Below, in pieces: positions 7,996-18,527 of a stretch of 64,000 nucleotides of DNA. The notes under the pieces were generated by a model. That model was given only the letters and a program-made list of their open reading frames with translations. It did no database searches and was not told the origin of the DNA. Position numbers and translations under genes: made by a program. Position 1 is the first letter of the stretch, and every line of letters begins with the position of its first letter. The stretch is from Cohnella pontilimi (lineage in GTDB: Bacteria; Bacillota; Bacilli; Paenibacillales; Paenibacillaceae), in contig NZ_SUPK01000011.1 of assembly GCF_005049045.1 (NCBI RefSeq), forward strand, positions 28,196-92,195, written 5' to 3'.

Positions 7996-9201
7996 ATGGC
8001 CCGGCTTGTCTTCTTGGGTTGTATCGTCTACTTGGTAACCGGGTTCGGACAGGTGGTACTCGGAACGGTAATGGAACCGATGGTTCACGCTTACGGCGTG
8101 CAGTACGGAGACGGCGGCCAGCTCGTCATGAATCAGTTCCTGGGCGGGATGGTTGGCATTATGTGCGCACCCTGGCTCATGGCCCGGATCGGTAAAAAAG
8201 GCATTATTTTGTCCATGCTCGCACTTATCGCGGTATGCGAAGCCGTCTATCTTTTGCAGCCTCCATGGTTGACTATGCTTCTAGTTTCTCCGCTGGCAGG
8301 ATTAGGTCTCGGCACGGTGGAAGCGCTCGTCGGTTCTTTCGTGATCGCGGCGGCGGCCGGCAATGCGAATAAGGCGATGAGCCGGGTCGAGATCTTCTTC
8401 GGTCTCGGAGCGCTCCTGATGCCGTTCGTAGGTTCGCTGCTCATTTCTCTCGGCATTTGGAAGATCTCGTTCGCCTTGGTCAGTATATTGGCCGCGGCCG
8501 CATGGCTGCTCTGGCTGCTGTTTTGGCCGAGCCTTCTGGACAATCCGGTTGCACATGGGGAAGAGGAGCGTCATGAAGCTGCAAGCCCCATGCCCAAAGC
8601 GGCCAGAAGCCGCCTCGTGCTTTCGGTGTGCATGCTCTTTTTCCTCGTGTATGTCGGGCTGGAAATGAGCTTCATTCATTATCTTCCGTCTTTAATGGTT
8701 CAAAACAACCATTTGGCGGAATCCACCGCCTCATTGTCGATCAGTTTATTTTGGGCGACGATGACAATCGGGCGGATGGCGGCCGGACATGCGGCGGACC
8801 GGTGGGGCGGAGCGGCCTATTTGGTCGCGATGTGCTCGGCGAATGCGGTGCTGTTTGCGCTCATGGTCGGACTGGACGGAACGACGGCAACGTTCCTGCT
8901 GGCGGCCGGCTCCGGTTTGGTCATGTCCGGCATGTTCGCGATCGCGCTCGTGTTCGCCAACCGGACTGTTACCGGGCTGACTGAGCGGACCACCAGTCTT
9001 CTCATTGCCAGCGGCGGCGTAGGCGGCGCATTGTTCCCGAAGCTAACCGGCTGGTGTCTCGACCAGTTCGGCGCCTATGGTACGCGATGGCTGTTCGCCA
9101 TTCTGGCTGTCGTGCTGCTGAGCGTGCTGGTATGGGCCTTATTGGCCGCTAAGCCGAGAAGAAGCCCTGTGTTACTGGTTACCGAAGGAACGCACGGTTA
9201 A
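7996..9201 (+). CDS. MFS transporter
   Basis: A 401-residue protein with about 12 membrane helices, split 6+6 by a charged central loop (HGEEERHEAASPMPKAARS). GQLVMNQFLGGMVGIM and the loop ARIGKKG after helix 2 fit the major facilitator superfamily, of the sugar/drug permease type. ATG 7996 is chosen because AAAGGAG precedes it by eight bases and the first helix follows; the open frame back to 7792 lies in the divergent gene. Substrate unknown. The next gene, a phosphotransferase, starts 32 bases on and may be co-transcribed, which would fit uptake of a compound that is then phosphorylated. Confidence 0.88.
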   Translation: MARLVFLGCIVYLVTGFGQVVLGTVMEPMVHAYGVQYGDGGQLVMNQFLGGMVGIMCAPWLMARIGKKGIILSMLALIAVCEAVYLLQPPWLTMLLVSPLAGLGLGTVEALVGSFVIAAAAGNANKAMSRVEIFFGLGALLMPFVGSLLISLGIWKISFALVSILAAAAWLLWLLFWPSLLDNPVAHGEEERHEAASPMPKAARSRLVLSVCMLFFLVYVGLEMSFIHYLPSLMVQNNHLAESTASLSISLFWATMTIGRMAAGHAADRWGGAAYLVAMCSANAVLFALMVGLDGTTATFLLAAGSGLVMSGMFAIALVFANRTVTGLTERTTSLLIASGGVGGALFPKLTGWCLDQFGAYGTRWLFAILAVVLLSVLVWALLAAKPRRSPVLLVTEGTHG

Positions 9202-9232
9202 CAACATCTGCGGCAAGAGAGGTGATCGGTCC

Positions 9233-10159
9233 ATGACCGCATATGAAAAGCCTGAACTGGACTCAACGGCAGTAGGTAAGCTGCTGGAGGAACTTTACGG
9301 TCATCCGGTGCAGGACCTGCAGTTGTTAACGGGGGGCAACCTGAGTGCTGTATATTCGTTCGGCATGGACGAAGAAGGGTGTGTGATCCGGTTCAGCGAC
9401 TTGGCGGGGGCGTTTCGCACGGAGAGCTATATCTCACAGCTTCTTTGCTCTCAAGGCGTTCCCTATCCCCGGATGGTGAGCCTGGGGCAAGCCGGACATC
9501 TGGCATATGCCGTCTCGGAACGCGTACAGGGCCAAATGCTGGCGGAACTTCCCGTCGAGCGGAAAAAAGCCCTGCTGCCGGATTTGATCGAGCTCATTTC
9601 GCGAATCAATCACGTCAATCTGGGCGATACGAGCGGTTATGGATGGATTCAGGCGGACGGCAACGGAGTCTACGGCAGCTGGATGGAGTACTTGATTTCC
9701 TTTTATGGCGAAGATCAGACCGGGAACTTCTGGGGGAACTGGACCGAACTGTTCGATACCACATTTTTGGAGAAAGACGTATTTGACGAATGCTACGCCC
9801 GATTGATGGAGTTCGGCTCCTACAATGCTCCGCACCGTCATTTCGTACACAATGATTGCCACGCGTGGAATATCTTGTCGGATGGCCAAAAGATCACCGG
9901 TATTTTGGACGCCAACAGTGTATATGGGGATTTTCTGATCGATGTGTCGATCGCGGAGAACATCCTTTCCGGCGAAAATTTGGCGGGTCGCATTCGGGAG
10001 TATCAGGAGCGACAAGGCATCGAATTGCCGTTTTTTAAGGAAAGGATGCTGGGAGCCCGATACTACAAAGGGCTGGATGGGCTCCGGTTTTACGCTAAAA
10101 TGGGCAGGAAACAGGACTACGACTATTTGCGTCATTTTCTGTTGAATTTAACGCGCTGA
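9233..10159 (+). CDS. Aminoglycoside phosphotransferase (APH)/choline kinase-like family protein
   Basis: A 308-residue kinase-like protein. The N-lobe is short (GGNLSAVYSF nucleotide loop), the hinge includes VSERVQG, and the catalytic loop is HNDCHAWN with Asp about 208 and Asn about 213, followed by the Mg-binding Asp in GILDAN (about 226). This is the APH fold used for antibiotics, homoserine, choline and other hydroxyl substrates; the substrate is not evident and resistance should not be assumed. GAGAGGTG precedes the ATG. It meets the convergent HAD gene with only three bases between stops and no terminator. Confidence 0.85.
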   Translation: MTAYEKPELDSTAVGKLLEELYGHPVQDLQLLTGGNLSAVYSFGMDEEGCVIRFSDLAGAFRTESYISQLLCSQGVPYPRMVSLGQAGHLAYAVSERVQGQMLAELPVERKKALLPDLIELISRINHVNLGDTSGYGWIQADGNGVYGSWMEYLISFYGEDQTGNFWGNWTELFDTTFLEKDVFDECYARLMEFGSYNAPHRHFVHNDCHAWNILSDGQKITGILDANSVYGDFLIDVSIAENILSGENLAGRIREYQERQGIELPFFKERMLGARYYKGLDGLRFYAKMGRKQDYDYLRHFLLNLTR

Positions 10160-10162
10160 ATG

Positions 10163-10819
10163 CTATGCGGAGTTTGTCCTGGCCAACCAGTCCTGAAAAT
10201 CTTGAATACGATAGAATACCCCGTCCGGCTGAACGTCATATTGGGTGCTTTGCGAAACCGACAGCCATTGCACGGCAAAGGTGCGTACTCCGGCGTCTTT
10301 GCCGGCCTTGATGTCCGCGTTGCTGTCGCCCACGAATACCGCTTCCTCAGGGGATGCTCCCAGCTGCTTCAGCGCAGCCAACACGCCTTCCGGATCGGGT
10401 TTCGGCTGCTTCACGTCGTCCCCGGTAATGGCTGCATCGAAGAACGCCTTTAGCTTCAGAGCTTCAGCCGACAGCTGGAACGCTCTGTCGCTTTTCCCGG
10501 TCACGACGCCGATGAGGATGTCGTTTTTTTTCAGCTTAGCCAACAACTCGATCATCTCCGGGTGATCAGGCACCAAATCGGCATGGCTTTGTTTGTAAAC
10601 CTCATAGTACTGTTCAACGGCCTCGGAAAATGCGAATCGGTTCTTCAAATATTTCCCCAGGATCCCCTCTTCCGTCGGTCCGAACATGGCCACAATTCGC
10701 TCTTCGGTTAGCGACATCCTGTCGTATTTCTCGAACACCGACCGGAACGCTTTAAACGAAGCGGGCAGCGTATCCGCCAACGTTCCGTCGAAGTCGAACA
10801 ACACGGCTTTGACCGGCAT
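10163..10819 (-). CDS. HAD-family hydrolase (PpaX/phosphoglycolate phosphatase-like)
   Basis: A 218-residue HAD phosphatase. All four motifs are seen: I, LFDFDGTLADT (nucleophile and acid Asp); II, the GVVTGKS threonine; III, the lysine in KQPKPDPEG; IV, VFVGDSNADIKAG. The helical cap between motifs I and II makes it subfamily I, close to pyrophosphatase PpaX and phosphoglycolate phosphatase. ATG 10819 was chosen because the HAD fold starts with VKAVLFDFDG; the ribosome site (GGGGGTG) is poor. The longer frame runs back into the gdhA terminator. Confidence 0.88.
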   Translation of the reverse strand: MPVKAVLFDFDGTLADTLPASFKAFRSVFEKYDRMSLTEERIVAMFGPTEEGILGKYLKNRFAFSEAVEQYYEVYKQSHADLVPDHPEMIELLAKLKKNDILIGVVTGKSDRAFQLSAEALKLKAFFDAAITGDDVKQPKPDPEGVLAALKQLGASPEEAVFVGDSNADIKAGKDAGVRTFAVQWLSVSQSTQYDVQPDGVFYRIQDFQDWLARTNSA

Positions 10820-10873
10820 TCCCCACACCCCCGTTTCTTTTTTCAATAAGCTCATTATACGATGAAAGTTGTT

Positions 10874-10917
10874 AAAAAACGCCGCTCCCCGCAATGTCAC
10901 AGGGGAACGGCGTTTTT
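10874..10917 (-). terminator. Terminator of gdhA
   Basis: Stem AAAAAACGCCG against CGGCGTTTTTT, extended inward by CCCC/GGGG, placed between the gdhA stop and the HAD gene. T-tracts occur on both strands; the useful one for gdhA is on the minus strand. Confidence 0.88.
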
Positions 10918-10928
10918 TCGGGACAAAC

Positions 10929-12332
<1,404 letters not shown>

Positions 12333-12450
12333 CTAGCGATAAGTTTGTATTAAAACATTTTACGGGAAACAGGGGGGGATAATCCAATTAATAAAATTTT
12401 ATAGACCGATTAAATTACTTTATCGCTTTAAAGTGATATTCATGCAATGT

Positions 12451-12490
12451 AAAAAAGACCCTGCCACCGGCACGCGGCGACAGGATCTTA
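12451..12490 (-). terminator. Terminator of the meso-DAP dehydrogenase gene
   Basis: On the minus strand, AAGATCCTG pairs with CAGGGTCTT (one G-U pair) around a GC-rich loop and runs into six T residues, 16 bases after the stop codon. Confidence 0.85.
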
Positions 12491-12506
12491 ACCATACGAT
12501 GAGAGG

Positions 12507-13490
12507 TTACAGCAATTCGCGGCGAAGCTCCTCCGGCGACTTAGGCGACAGATAGCCAAGCGGAATATCGAACACGGTTTTCGCGCCGGTCTGTCCTTCG
12601 CTGCTGAGGCGGACAACCGCTCTCGCATAAGCGACCAGTACGCTGGCCGTAAACTCGGGGTTGCTCTCCAGCTTCAGGCCAAACTCCACAATTTGTTTGG
12701 TGCCTTCGCCCGTAATGCCGCTGCGAATGACGAATCCGCCGTGAGGCATCCCTTGGTGGTCCGCTTTCAGCTCCGCCTCGGAAATAAAGTGCACGGTGGT
12801 GTCATAATCCGAGAAGTAGTTCGGCATGGAGACGATGGCCTGACGAATCTGTTCTTTGTCCGCGCCTTCTTCCGCGACGACGAAGCATTCGCGAAGGTGT
12901 TTGTCGCGGGTCGTCAAATCCGGCGTCTCGCCGTTACGAATGCGGTCGATCACACTTTGCACCGGAACGGTGTACTGCACGCCGGCTTTCACGCCCGGCA
13001 CCCGGCGAATAGCGTCCGAATGCCCTTGGCTCACGCCTTTGCCCCAGAAGGTGTAATCTTTTCCTTGCGGTAAAATCGCTTCCGCGAGCAGCCGGTTGAG
13101 CGAGAATAGACCCGGATCCCAGCCGGTGGAAATGACACTCAGCGTGCCGCCTTGTTTGGCTGCTGCGTTCACGGTCTCGAAAAATTCAGGAATTTTCGCG
13201 TGCGTATCGAAGCTGTCCACCGTATTGAACGTTTTGGCGATGACCGGCGTCTGTTCCGGAAGATCCGTTGCGGAGCCTCCGCACAGGATCATGACATCGA
13301 TTTTTCCCTTATATTGCTCGGCGGCCGATATATGCTCGAAGCGCACGCCGGATGCGGACTGCAGCTGATCCGGCTGCCTGCGGGTGAACACCGCAACCAG
13401 TTCGATGTCGGAGTTTTGCGCGATCGCTTTTTCCACGCCTTTGCCCAGGTTTCCGTAACCGACAATGCCGGCTTTGATTTTTTGTGCCAA
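12507..13490 (-). CDS. ddh: meso-diaminopimelate D-dehydrogenase
   Basis: A 327-residue NADPH-dependent enzyme of the dehydrogenase pathway of lysine synthesis, making meso-DAP from tetrahydrodipicolinate in one step for peptidoglycan and lysine. It begins with the Rossmann motif GIVGYGNLGKGVE and carries CGGSATDLPEQTP, NTVDSFDTHAKIPE and STGWDPGLFS, all characteristic of Ddh. TTG 13490 is chosen since AAGGAGG is seven bases upstream and the family starts KIKAGIVG; an ORF extension to 13517 includes the ribosome site. Typical family length is 326. Presence of the single-step pathway is scattered among Firmicutes. Confidence 0.95.
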   Translation of the reverse strand: MAQKIKAGIVGYGNLGKGVEKAIAQNSDIELVAVFTRRQPDQLQSASGVRFEHISAAEQYKGKIDVMILCGGSATDLPEQTPVIAKTFNTVDSFDTHAKIPEFFETVNAAAKQGGTLSVISTGWDPGLFSLNRLLAEAILPQGKDYTFWGKGVSQGHSDAIRRVPGVKAGVQYTVPVQSVIDRIRNGETPDLTTRDKHLRECFVVAEEGADKEQIRQAIVSMPNYFSDYDTTVHFISEAELKADHQGMPHGGFVIRSGITGEGTKQIVEFGLKLESNPEFTASVLVAYARAVVRLSSEGQTGAKTVFDIPLGYLSPKSPEELRRELL

Positions 13491-13603
13491 CGAAATTCCT
13501 CCTTCTATTTGCAGCACAACGATAGTTGGTGCCTATAAATATAAGTATAGAGATGTAATAGAGAATGTAAAATTTAATTTCTGAATGTCCTAGAACATGG
13601 CTG

Positions 13604-13681
13604 CTGTAATTCGGCAAAATGATCTTACAGCGCATAAGATGGCTGCTGACGACTCTGTAATTTGGCTCAATGTCGTTAGGG
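13604..13681. repeat. Interspersed palindromic repeat, two copies
   Basis: Copy one (13604-13630) is a 27-base imperfect palindrome starting CTGTAATTCGGC and ending CTTACAG. Copy two (13653-13681) starts CTCTGTAATTTGGC and ends TCGTTAGGG. Copy one is nearly identical in both ends to a copy at 43849-43875. The copies lie in the gap between ddh and the M6 protease gene. Confidence 0.75.
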
Positions 13682-13705
13682 AAGACTAACCTCGAAAGCC
13701 CCAAA

Positions 13706-13733
13706 TAAAAAGCCGATGCCCGCAGGCATCGGC
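13706..13733 (-). terminator. Terminator of the M6 protease gene
   Basis: Nine-base stem GCCGATGCC/GGCATCGGC with a three-to-four-base loop, followed on the minus strand by TTTTTATTTGG, just after the stop at 13744. Confidence 0.9.
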
Positions 13734-13743
13734 CAGTGTCGCG

Positions 13744-16700
13744 TTAATTGATAAACTGCAAATGGACAAGCAAGCGCTTGAGAATCGATGCGCTTTGGCC
13801 GCGTGTCGCAAAGTCGGCGGCACGGAATTCATTCGGTTTCATGCCGGTCATAATCCCCGCTTGGACGACATTCGATACAGAATCCAGCGCGTAGGCGCTG
13901 ATGGAGGACCGGTCCTTGAACACGCCCAACCGGGAGCGGTCCGCCTGATCGGCCAGCGGTTGGCCGGCAAAACGCGCCGCGTTATTGATCATCGCGGCCA
14001 TCTGTTCCCGGGTGATTCGGTCATTGGGCCGGAAACGGCCGTCACTGAATCCTTGGACTAACCCGGCTTGCACGGCCGCGCCCACATATCCGGCGTACCA
14101 ATCCGAAGCTTTAACGTCCTTGAAGGATGCTGCGGCCGATGTCTCGCGCAAGCCTAAAGCCTGTACGAGCATCGCGGCGAACTGCGCGCGCGTGACCGCT
14201 TGATTCGGTCCGAAGGACGTATTCGACAGTCCTTTCAGCAGCGATTTCGACGCGAGCAGTTCGATGTCATCGCGGGCCCAGTGAGTGCGGATGTCCGCGA
14301 ATGACTTTTGCGCTAGCGCCACAGTGTAAATGCTGTTGCCGGTACGTTGAAGCGTCACGACCGTTTTGCCGCCCGATACGCTAAAGGTGGCGGGAACGAA
14401 CGAGAAGCGGCCGGTATCCGGATCGTACATCACGACCGTGGCGCTCGACGGGTTTACCGCTTGTTCAAGCACAAGGGTTCTGGACACATAGGTACGGCCA
14501 AAATCACGGAGCTCTTCCGTTTTGCCGTTTCCTGCAACGGTGACCGTGTACTCGACAGGCGCGCCGACGAAATGGAGTCCGGCGTACGACCCATGCCCCT
14601 CCATTTCATCCAGCAGCCTGCCGCCCACTTGCGCGATTTGCACCTGAACGACAGCGTCCTTCAACGAGACGCCGAGTTTTTGAGCGATCGCGGCAAGGTC
14701 TATCGCGCGAACCGGTAATTCATAAGACGCGCTGTCGGATGTCACGGAGATTACCGCGTTCGCGTCCGCCCGAGCCCCTTTCACCAGTGCATCCGCCGCC
14801 AATTCGACGATGGCCGGCTGTCCGTCGGACAACGAGACCGGGATCCGGATTTTACCGGCCGACGCTTGCCGGGATTGCAGCGCTTCGAAGGCTTGGCCCA
14901 GCAGGCCTGCATCGATCTTCCACACGTTCGCGCCGTTGACCGCTTCCGGCGTCAATTGCTCGAAGATCACTTCCCGATCTCCAGCCGACTTGACTTGTGG
15001 TCCCGCTGGCGGAACCACTGTAGATCCGCCGGTCGGCGGAACAGCCGGAACGACCGGAACCGCCGCATTGCCGCCTGTCGAAGGAATAGCCGGAACGACC
15101 GGAACCGCAGGAACAGCTGGAACCGCGGCGGTCGGCGGTATGACCGCAGGCACAGGCGTAGAAGGCGGTAAAGCCGGCGGGCTGGTCGTGAAGCTTTGGA
15201 TATCCGACATCCCCAGATGTCCGTTTGCATCCACACCGAGCACATAAAAATCGTACGACGTGGAAGCTGTCAATCCGCTCAACGCAATCGTCCCCGGCTT
15301 GCCGCCAGTCACGGAGAACCGGCCGGCGAAGGCGGCGGTGCGGCCGGCGCTGTCTTGTCCACGCATGATCTGGACGACACTCGGCGCTTTAGAGCCGGAA
15401 GGGACGGCCTCGTAATATAATGTCGCGGCTTCATCCCATTGTGAAGCATAGGTGAAACTGTCGGCTGTCGAAGCCAGCTTCGGTGCAGCCGCGATAGCGG
15501 GGCCTTTTCCCGCCAGGAACGGCATGCTGTAAGAAGAGCTAGCGGGCACGACGACGGAAATACCGGTTTCGGTTCCGTTGTGGCTTGTGCTTCCCGGCGG
15601 ATGATAGCGGTCAAATATATCACCGTCATGGTAAAACGGGTCATCCGGAGAGATGTCGAAGCTCTCCAAGTCCACGCCTTTCGGATTGACATCATTCACG
15701 GCGTTGAAATGATTGCGGATGACATTGGAATCGATATGCCATATGGCGATGCCGCTCTGTGCGGTGTAATCGCGCAATCCTTGGTCGAATCCGCTTCTCG
15801 CGCCTTGCTGGCGGTTTTCGAGCAAGAAGTACTCGTCGGGATTCCCGGTTTTCACTTTGTAAATTTGATAGGCGCCGGGATTGGTCGTATCGAATGCTTT
15901 GAGAGTGGCCGAGACATCCGTACCGTAAGGCACCTCAACCGGCGAAGCGAATCCTAGAAATATTTTGGACCAGGCATCCAAATGTACGGGCGTCGTCCCG
16001 GCATATTCGCCCGGAATCGCGGACCAGTTGCCGGCCCCCATGACGCTGAAGCCGCCCACTCCGTTCGTATCCCCGCTGTTATTCGGATCGACGTCATACA
16101 AGTCGGGAAGATCCAGGTCGTGTCCCAATTCGTGCACAATGATCCCGATCGTCGCTTGATGTCTGCCCTGCAGCTCGCCGAATTGCGTATAGCTGCCGCC
16201 GCCGGCGGCGCTGAGCAGCTTCACTCCGTCGACTGTGGGAGAAGACGAGTCCGGCATCGCCCAATGATGTCCCCATACGCTCGGCAAGCTTGCGTTGTAG
16301 GAGGAATCCCGGTACGAGGCCTCTTGTCCGGCGATGATCGTCACAATGTGCAGTTCATCGGCCGAAATATAGCCGTTGTGGTTCGTATCGTAAGAAGAAT
16401 AGTCGATTTGAGAATCCGCCGCTTTCAACGCATCCGCCACCAATTGACGGTTGAGCTGATTCGGATTGCCGCCCGTATTCGGGTGATTTTGATTGAGCGT
16501 CACCGTCACGATTCCGTCATTCGGCGTGCCGGCGGTCTCTTGAGCCGGTGTGAAGTAAAAGCGCTGCGCGGAGTTCTCCTTGTAATATTGATTCACGGTT
16601 TTGCCGGAATCGCCAAATACAAGCTGCCGCCATTGCGATTCGGCAGTGGACATGGAAACGTTGTTGAAGTTGACGAGCAGTACCAGCATCGGGTGAGGCT

Positions 16701-17145
16701 TCGAAAGACTTTGCGTCGTGCGGAGCTCTCCGTTGGCGTACGCCGCCGATTTGGACGGACGGTCTTCTTCGAGCGTCGATGCCTCTCTAAGCCGGCTGAA
16801 GTAGAGATGAAGCGGGGCCATATCGTCGGCAGACAATACGTGCGCAGGCCGCGGCTGAGCCGCGTATTTCACGGGACCGGCCGCGAGGCGGTTGTTTCTG
16901 ATTTCGGCGTAATACCAATAACCGTCTTTGTTTTGGACAATGACCGCACCGTCTTGCGCCGCGGTCCAGTTGAATATGTCATCGCCTTGCTTTTCCGCTT
17001 GAAATACAGCTCCGTCAGGCTGAGTGTAAGCCGTGATGATCGGTGCGGCGGGAGCTGCCTTCGCGGAATGGCCGGTGAAGAAAAACAAGGCGGCAAAAGC
17101 GAGGCTTACCGCATAACCGGTATTTTTTTTTCTATTAAAATGCAA
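13744..17145 (-). CDS. Secreted M6-family metalloprotease with C-terminal SLH anchor
   Basis: A 1133-residue immune-inhibitor-A-like protease. TTG 17145 is preferred: TGGAGG lies nine bases upstream and the product starts directly with a signal peptide (basic NRKK, hydrophobic core, GHSAKA cleavage region); the frame also extends to an ATG at 17223. The peptidase domain carries VHELGHDLDLPDLYD (zinc HExxH, about residues 338-342), the downstream GGFSVMGAGNW, and an EF-hand-like loop DTNHNGYISADE before it. Then come a fibronectin-III-like domain, a Pro/Val/Ala linker of repeated AVPVVPA units with TGG spacers (about 15000-15170), a beta domain, and three SLH repeats. It should be wall-bound and degrade extracellular protein. 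Confidence 0.92.
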   Translation of the reverse strand: MHFNRKKNTGYAVSLAFAALFFFTGHSAKAAPAAPIITAYTQPDGAVFQAEKQGDDIFNWTAAQDGAVIVQNKDGYWYYAEIRNNRLAAGPVKYAAQPRPAHVLSADDMAPLHLYFSRLREASTLEEDRPSKSAAYANGELRTTQSLSKPHPMLVLLVNFNNVSMSTAESQWRQLVFGDSGKTVNQYYKENSAQRFYFTPAQETAGTPNDGIVTVTLNQNHPNTGGNPNQLNRQLVADALKAADSQIDYSSYDTNHNGYISADELHIVTIIAGQEASYRDSSYNASLPSVWGHHWAMPDSSSPTVDGVKLLSAAGGGSYTQFGELQGRHQATIGIIVHELGHDLDLPDLYDVDPNNSGDTNGVGGFSVMGAGNWSAIPGEYAGTTPVHLDAWSKIFLGFASPVEVPYGTDVSATLKAFDTTNPGAYQIYKVKTGNPDEYFLLENRQQGARSGFDQGLRDYTAQSGIAIWHIDSNVIRNHFNAVNDVNPKGVDLESFDISPDDPFYHDGDIFDRYHPPGSTSHNGTETGISVVVPASSSYSMPFLAGKGPAIAAAPKLASTADSFTYASQWDEAATLYYEAVPSGSKAPSVVQIMRGQDSAGRTAAFAGRFSVTGGKPGTIALSGLTASTSYDFYVLGVDANGHLGMSDIQSFTTSPPALPPSTPVPAVIPPTAAVPAVPAVPVVPAIPSTGGNAAVPVVPAVPPTGGSTVVPPAGPQVKSAGDREVIFEQLTPEAVNGANVWKIDAGLLGQAFEALQSRQASAGKIRIPVSLSDGQPAIVELAADALVKGARADANAVISVTSDSASYELPVRAIDLAAIAQKLGVSLKDAVVQVQIAQVGGRLLDEMEGHGSYAGLHFVGAPVEYTVTVAGNGKTEELRDFGRTYVSRTLVLEQAVNPSSATVVMYDPDTGRFSFVPATFSVSGGKTVVTLQRTGNSIYTVALAQKSFADIRTHWARDDIELLASKSLLKGLSNTSFGPNQAVTRAQFAAMLVQALGLRETSAAASFKDVKASDWYAGYVGAAVQAGLVQGFSDGRFRPNDRITREQMAAMINNAARFAGQPLADQADRSRLGVFKDRSSISAYALDSVSNVVQAGIMTGMKPNEFRAADFATRGQSASILKRLLVHLQFIN

Positions 17146-17402
17146 AAAAAGCAACCTCCATGTATGTGAAATAACCAAGGTGCGACGGGCTGCTGCGAAT
17201 AGAACCGATTCCCTCCCTTTCATTGAAAATGGGCTGCATCTATAAATCTCTTATACTCGGTTGAAACTGAGAAGTTTTGGCAGACTTGCAAGGCTTATAA
17301 AATTTTAATGAAATAAGGCGGGGACGACAGCCGCACTAGCTGGTTTTCTGCTTCCGGCGTCCGGGTAATGAAGCACAAACGTAACATAAGGAGGCGCAAT
17401 CG

Positions 17403-17558
17403 ATGAATAAAATGACGGGCGACAAAATCCGTAACGAAGAGGACCGTGACGACAATTCTCCGGAGCAGGAACGGAAGATCAAGCAGGGACAGGATATCGA
17501 ACCCCAAGCGGAAAAATGGGACGACGAGACGTCCGATCGCGAAGACCAAGAGAAATAA
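17403..17558 (+). CDS. Small acidic hydrophilic protein (51 aa), unknown
   Basis: ATG 17403 follows AGGAGGC at good spacing. The product is 51 residues, almost entirely charged (many D, E, K, R, Q), with no membrane segment or Cys, and is probably disordered. I do not recognise a family. Upstream, GTTTTC (17343-17348) and GGGTAA (17363-17368) separated by 14 bases resemble a sigma-B-type stress promoter, but this is weak evidence. A 24-base perfect palindrome follows the stop and can terminate it. The strong RBS plus private terminator are the main reasons to call it a gene. Confidence 0.6.
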   Translation: MNKMTGDKIRNEEDRDDNSPEQERKIKQGQDIEPQAEKWDDETSDREDQEK

Positions 17559-17571
17559 CTTCATCGTAAAC

Positions 17572-17595
17572 AGACTGCATCCGCGGATGCAGTCT
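17572..17595 (+). terminator. Palindromic terminator-like hairpin
   Basis: AGACTGCATCCG followed directly by its reverse complement (12+12), then CTTTCG. The T-run is short, so termination strength is uncertain. Confidence 0.6.
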
Positions 17596-17642
17596 CTTTC
17601 GTGTGCACGCTCATAATAGGGAGGAAGGGGGTGTAACCGCGC

Positions 17643-18509
17643 ATGTGGGGAATTCAAAGCAAGTTCGCCGAAAATAAAATCATTTCGCCGGATGGCACGC
17701 CGATCAGCTTTTTCTCCTCGGGACAAGGTCCGGGTCTGCTCATCGTGCACGGTGCGCTCGGTACCTCCAGACACTATCTGCGTTTGGCGATGGCGCTTTC
17801 CGACACCTTCACCGTTCATGTCATGGATCGCCGGGGGCGCGGCAAAAGCGGGCCTCAAGGCGAAGCGTACGACATGGATAAGGAATGTGAGGACGCCGCG
17901 GCGATTCTGCAGGCGACCGGCACTTCCTTCTTGTTCGGCCACAGTTACGGGGGATTGGTCGTCCTCGAGACGGCGCTGGTGTACCCGGTGCGGAAAATCG
18001 CTTTGTACGAGCCCGGGTTATCCGTTCATCAATCCATTCCTCACGGCTGGTTAAAGGAATTCAGACAGGCTTTGGACCGTCGGGATTATCCCGAAGCGCT
18101 GCTCCTCTTCATCCATGGCCTGCGGCTGCTGTCTCCGTTCGATAAAATTCCGAAACCGCTTCTCCGGCTGTTTTTACGGTGGGCGATGACAGGCGGGGAA
18201 AGAAACGAGACCGTCCAGCTGTTACATTCGTTGGAATCGGAAATTCGTGAAGTGGCGCGTCTGGACTCGATGGAGGACAAATATCGGGGCGTCTCCGCAC
18301 GCACCTTGGTCATGATCGGCAGCGACAGCCCCGCGTATATGATGTATGCCGCCAGTTCGGCGGCAAAGTCGGTACCGAACGCCACGCTTACCGAGCTGAC
18401 GGGACTTGACCATATGGCCCCGGTGGCCAAAGATGTTCGAGAGCTGAGCCGGCACCTGAAAAATTTTTACATAGATGAGGATTCGGTTAAATCGTGTGAT
18501 AACAAATAA
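17643..18509 (+). CDS. Alpha/beta-hydrolase fold protein
   Basis: A 288-residue hydrolase. Landmarks: oxyanion loop VHGALGTSRHY, DRRGRGKS, nucleophile elbow FGHSYGG (Ser about 102), acid in IGSDSP and catalytic His in GLDHMAP. It resembles small esterases or lactonases of the YdjP/aclacinomycin-esterase kind; the substrate cannot be told. The ATG at 17643 has a GGGAGG-GGGGGTG purine tract upstream. The final codons overlap one arm of an inverted repeat (ATCGTGTG at 18491 with CACACGAT at 18525) that may serve as its terminator. Monocistronic. Confidence 0.85.
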   Translation: MWGIQSKFAENKIISPDGTPISFFSSGQGPGLLIVHGALGTSRHYLRLAMALSDTFTVHVMDRRGRGKSGPQGEAYDMDKECEDAAAILQATGTSFLFGHSYGGLVVLETALVYPVRKIALYEPGLSVHQSIPHGWLKEFRQALDRRDYPEALLLFIHGLRLLSPFDKIPKPLLRLFLRWAMTGGERNETVQLLHSLESEIREVARLDSMEDKYRGVSARTLVMIGSDSPAYMMYAASSAAKSVPNATLTELTGLDHMAPVAKDVRELSRHLKNFYIDEDSVKSCDNK

Positions 18510-18527
18510 AATCCAAAATAAAACCAC

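Noticed and set aside
9233..10159. Antibiotic-resistance call for the APH-like gene
   Set aside because: Only the general kinase fold is visible; nothing points to an aminoglycoside or macrolide substrate.
15000..15170. Repetitive GTCGGCGG/CCGGAACGACCGGAAC units that look like a repeat array
   Set aside because: They encode the AVPVVPA linker in frame with the M6 protease; not a CRISPR or an intergenic repeat.
15982..17169. 395-codon open frame on the plus strand, opposite the M6 protease gene
   Set aside because: No ribosome site, Arg/His-rich nonsense composition and full overlap with a clearly real gene; it is a GC-driven shadow.
17343..17368. Sigma-B promoter call before the 51-residue gene
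   Set aside because: The match is loose and Paenibacillaceae often lack sigma-B, so it is not listed as a separate feature.
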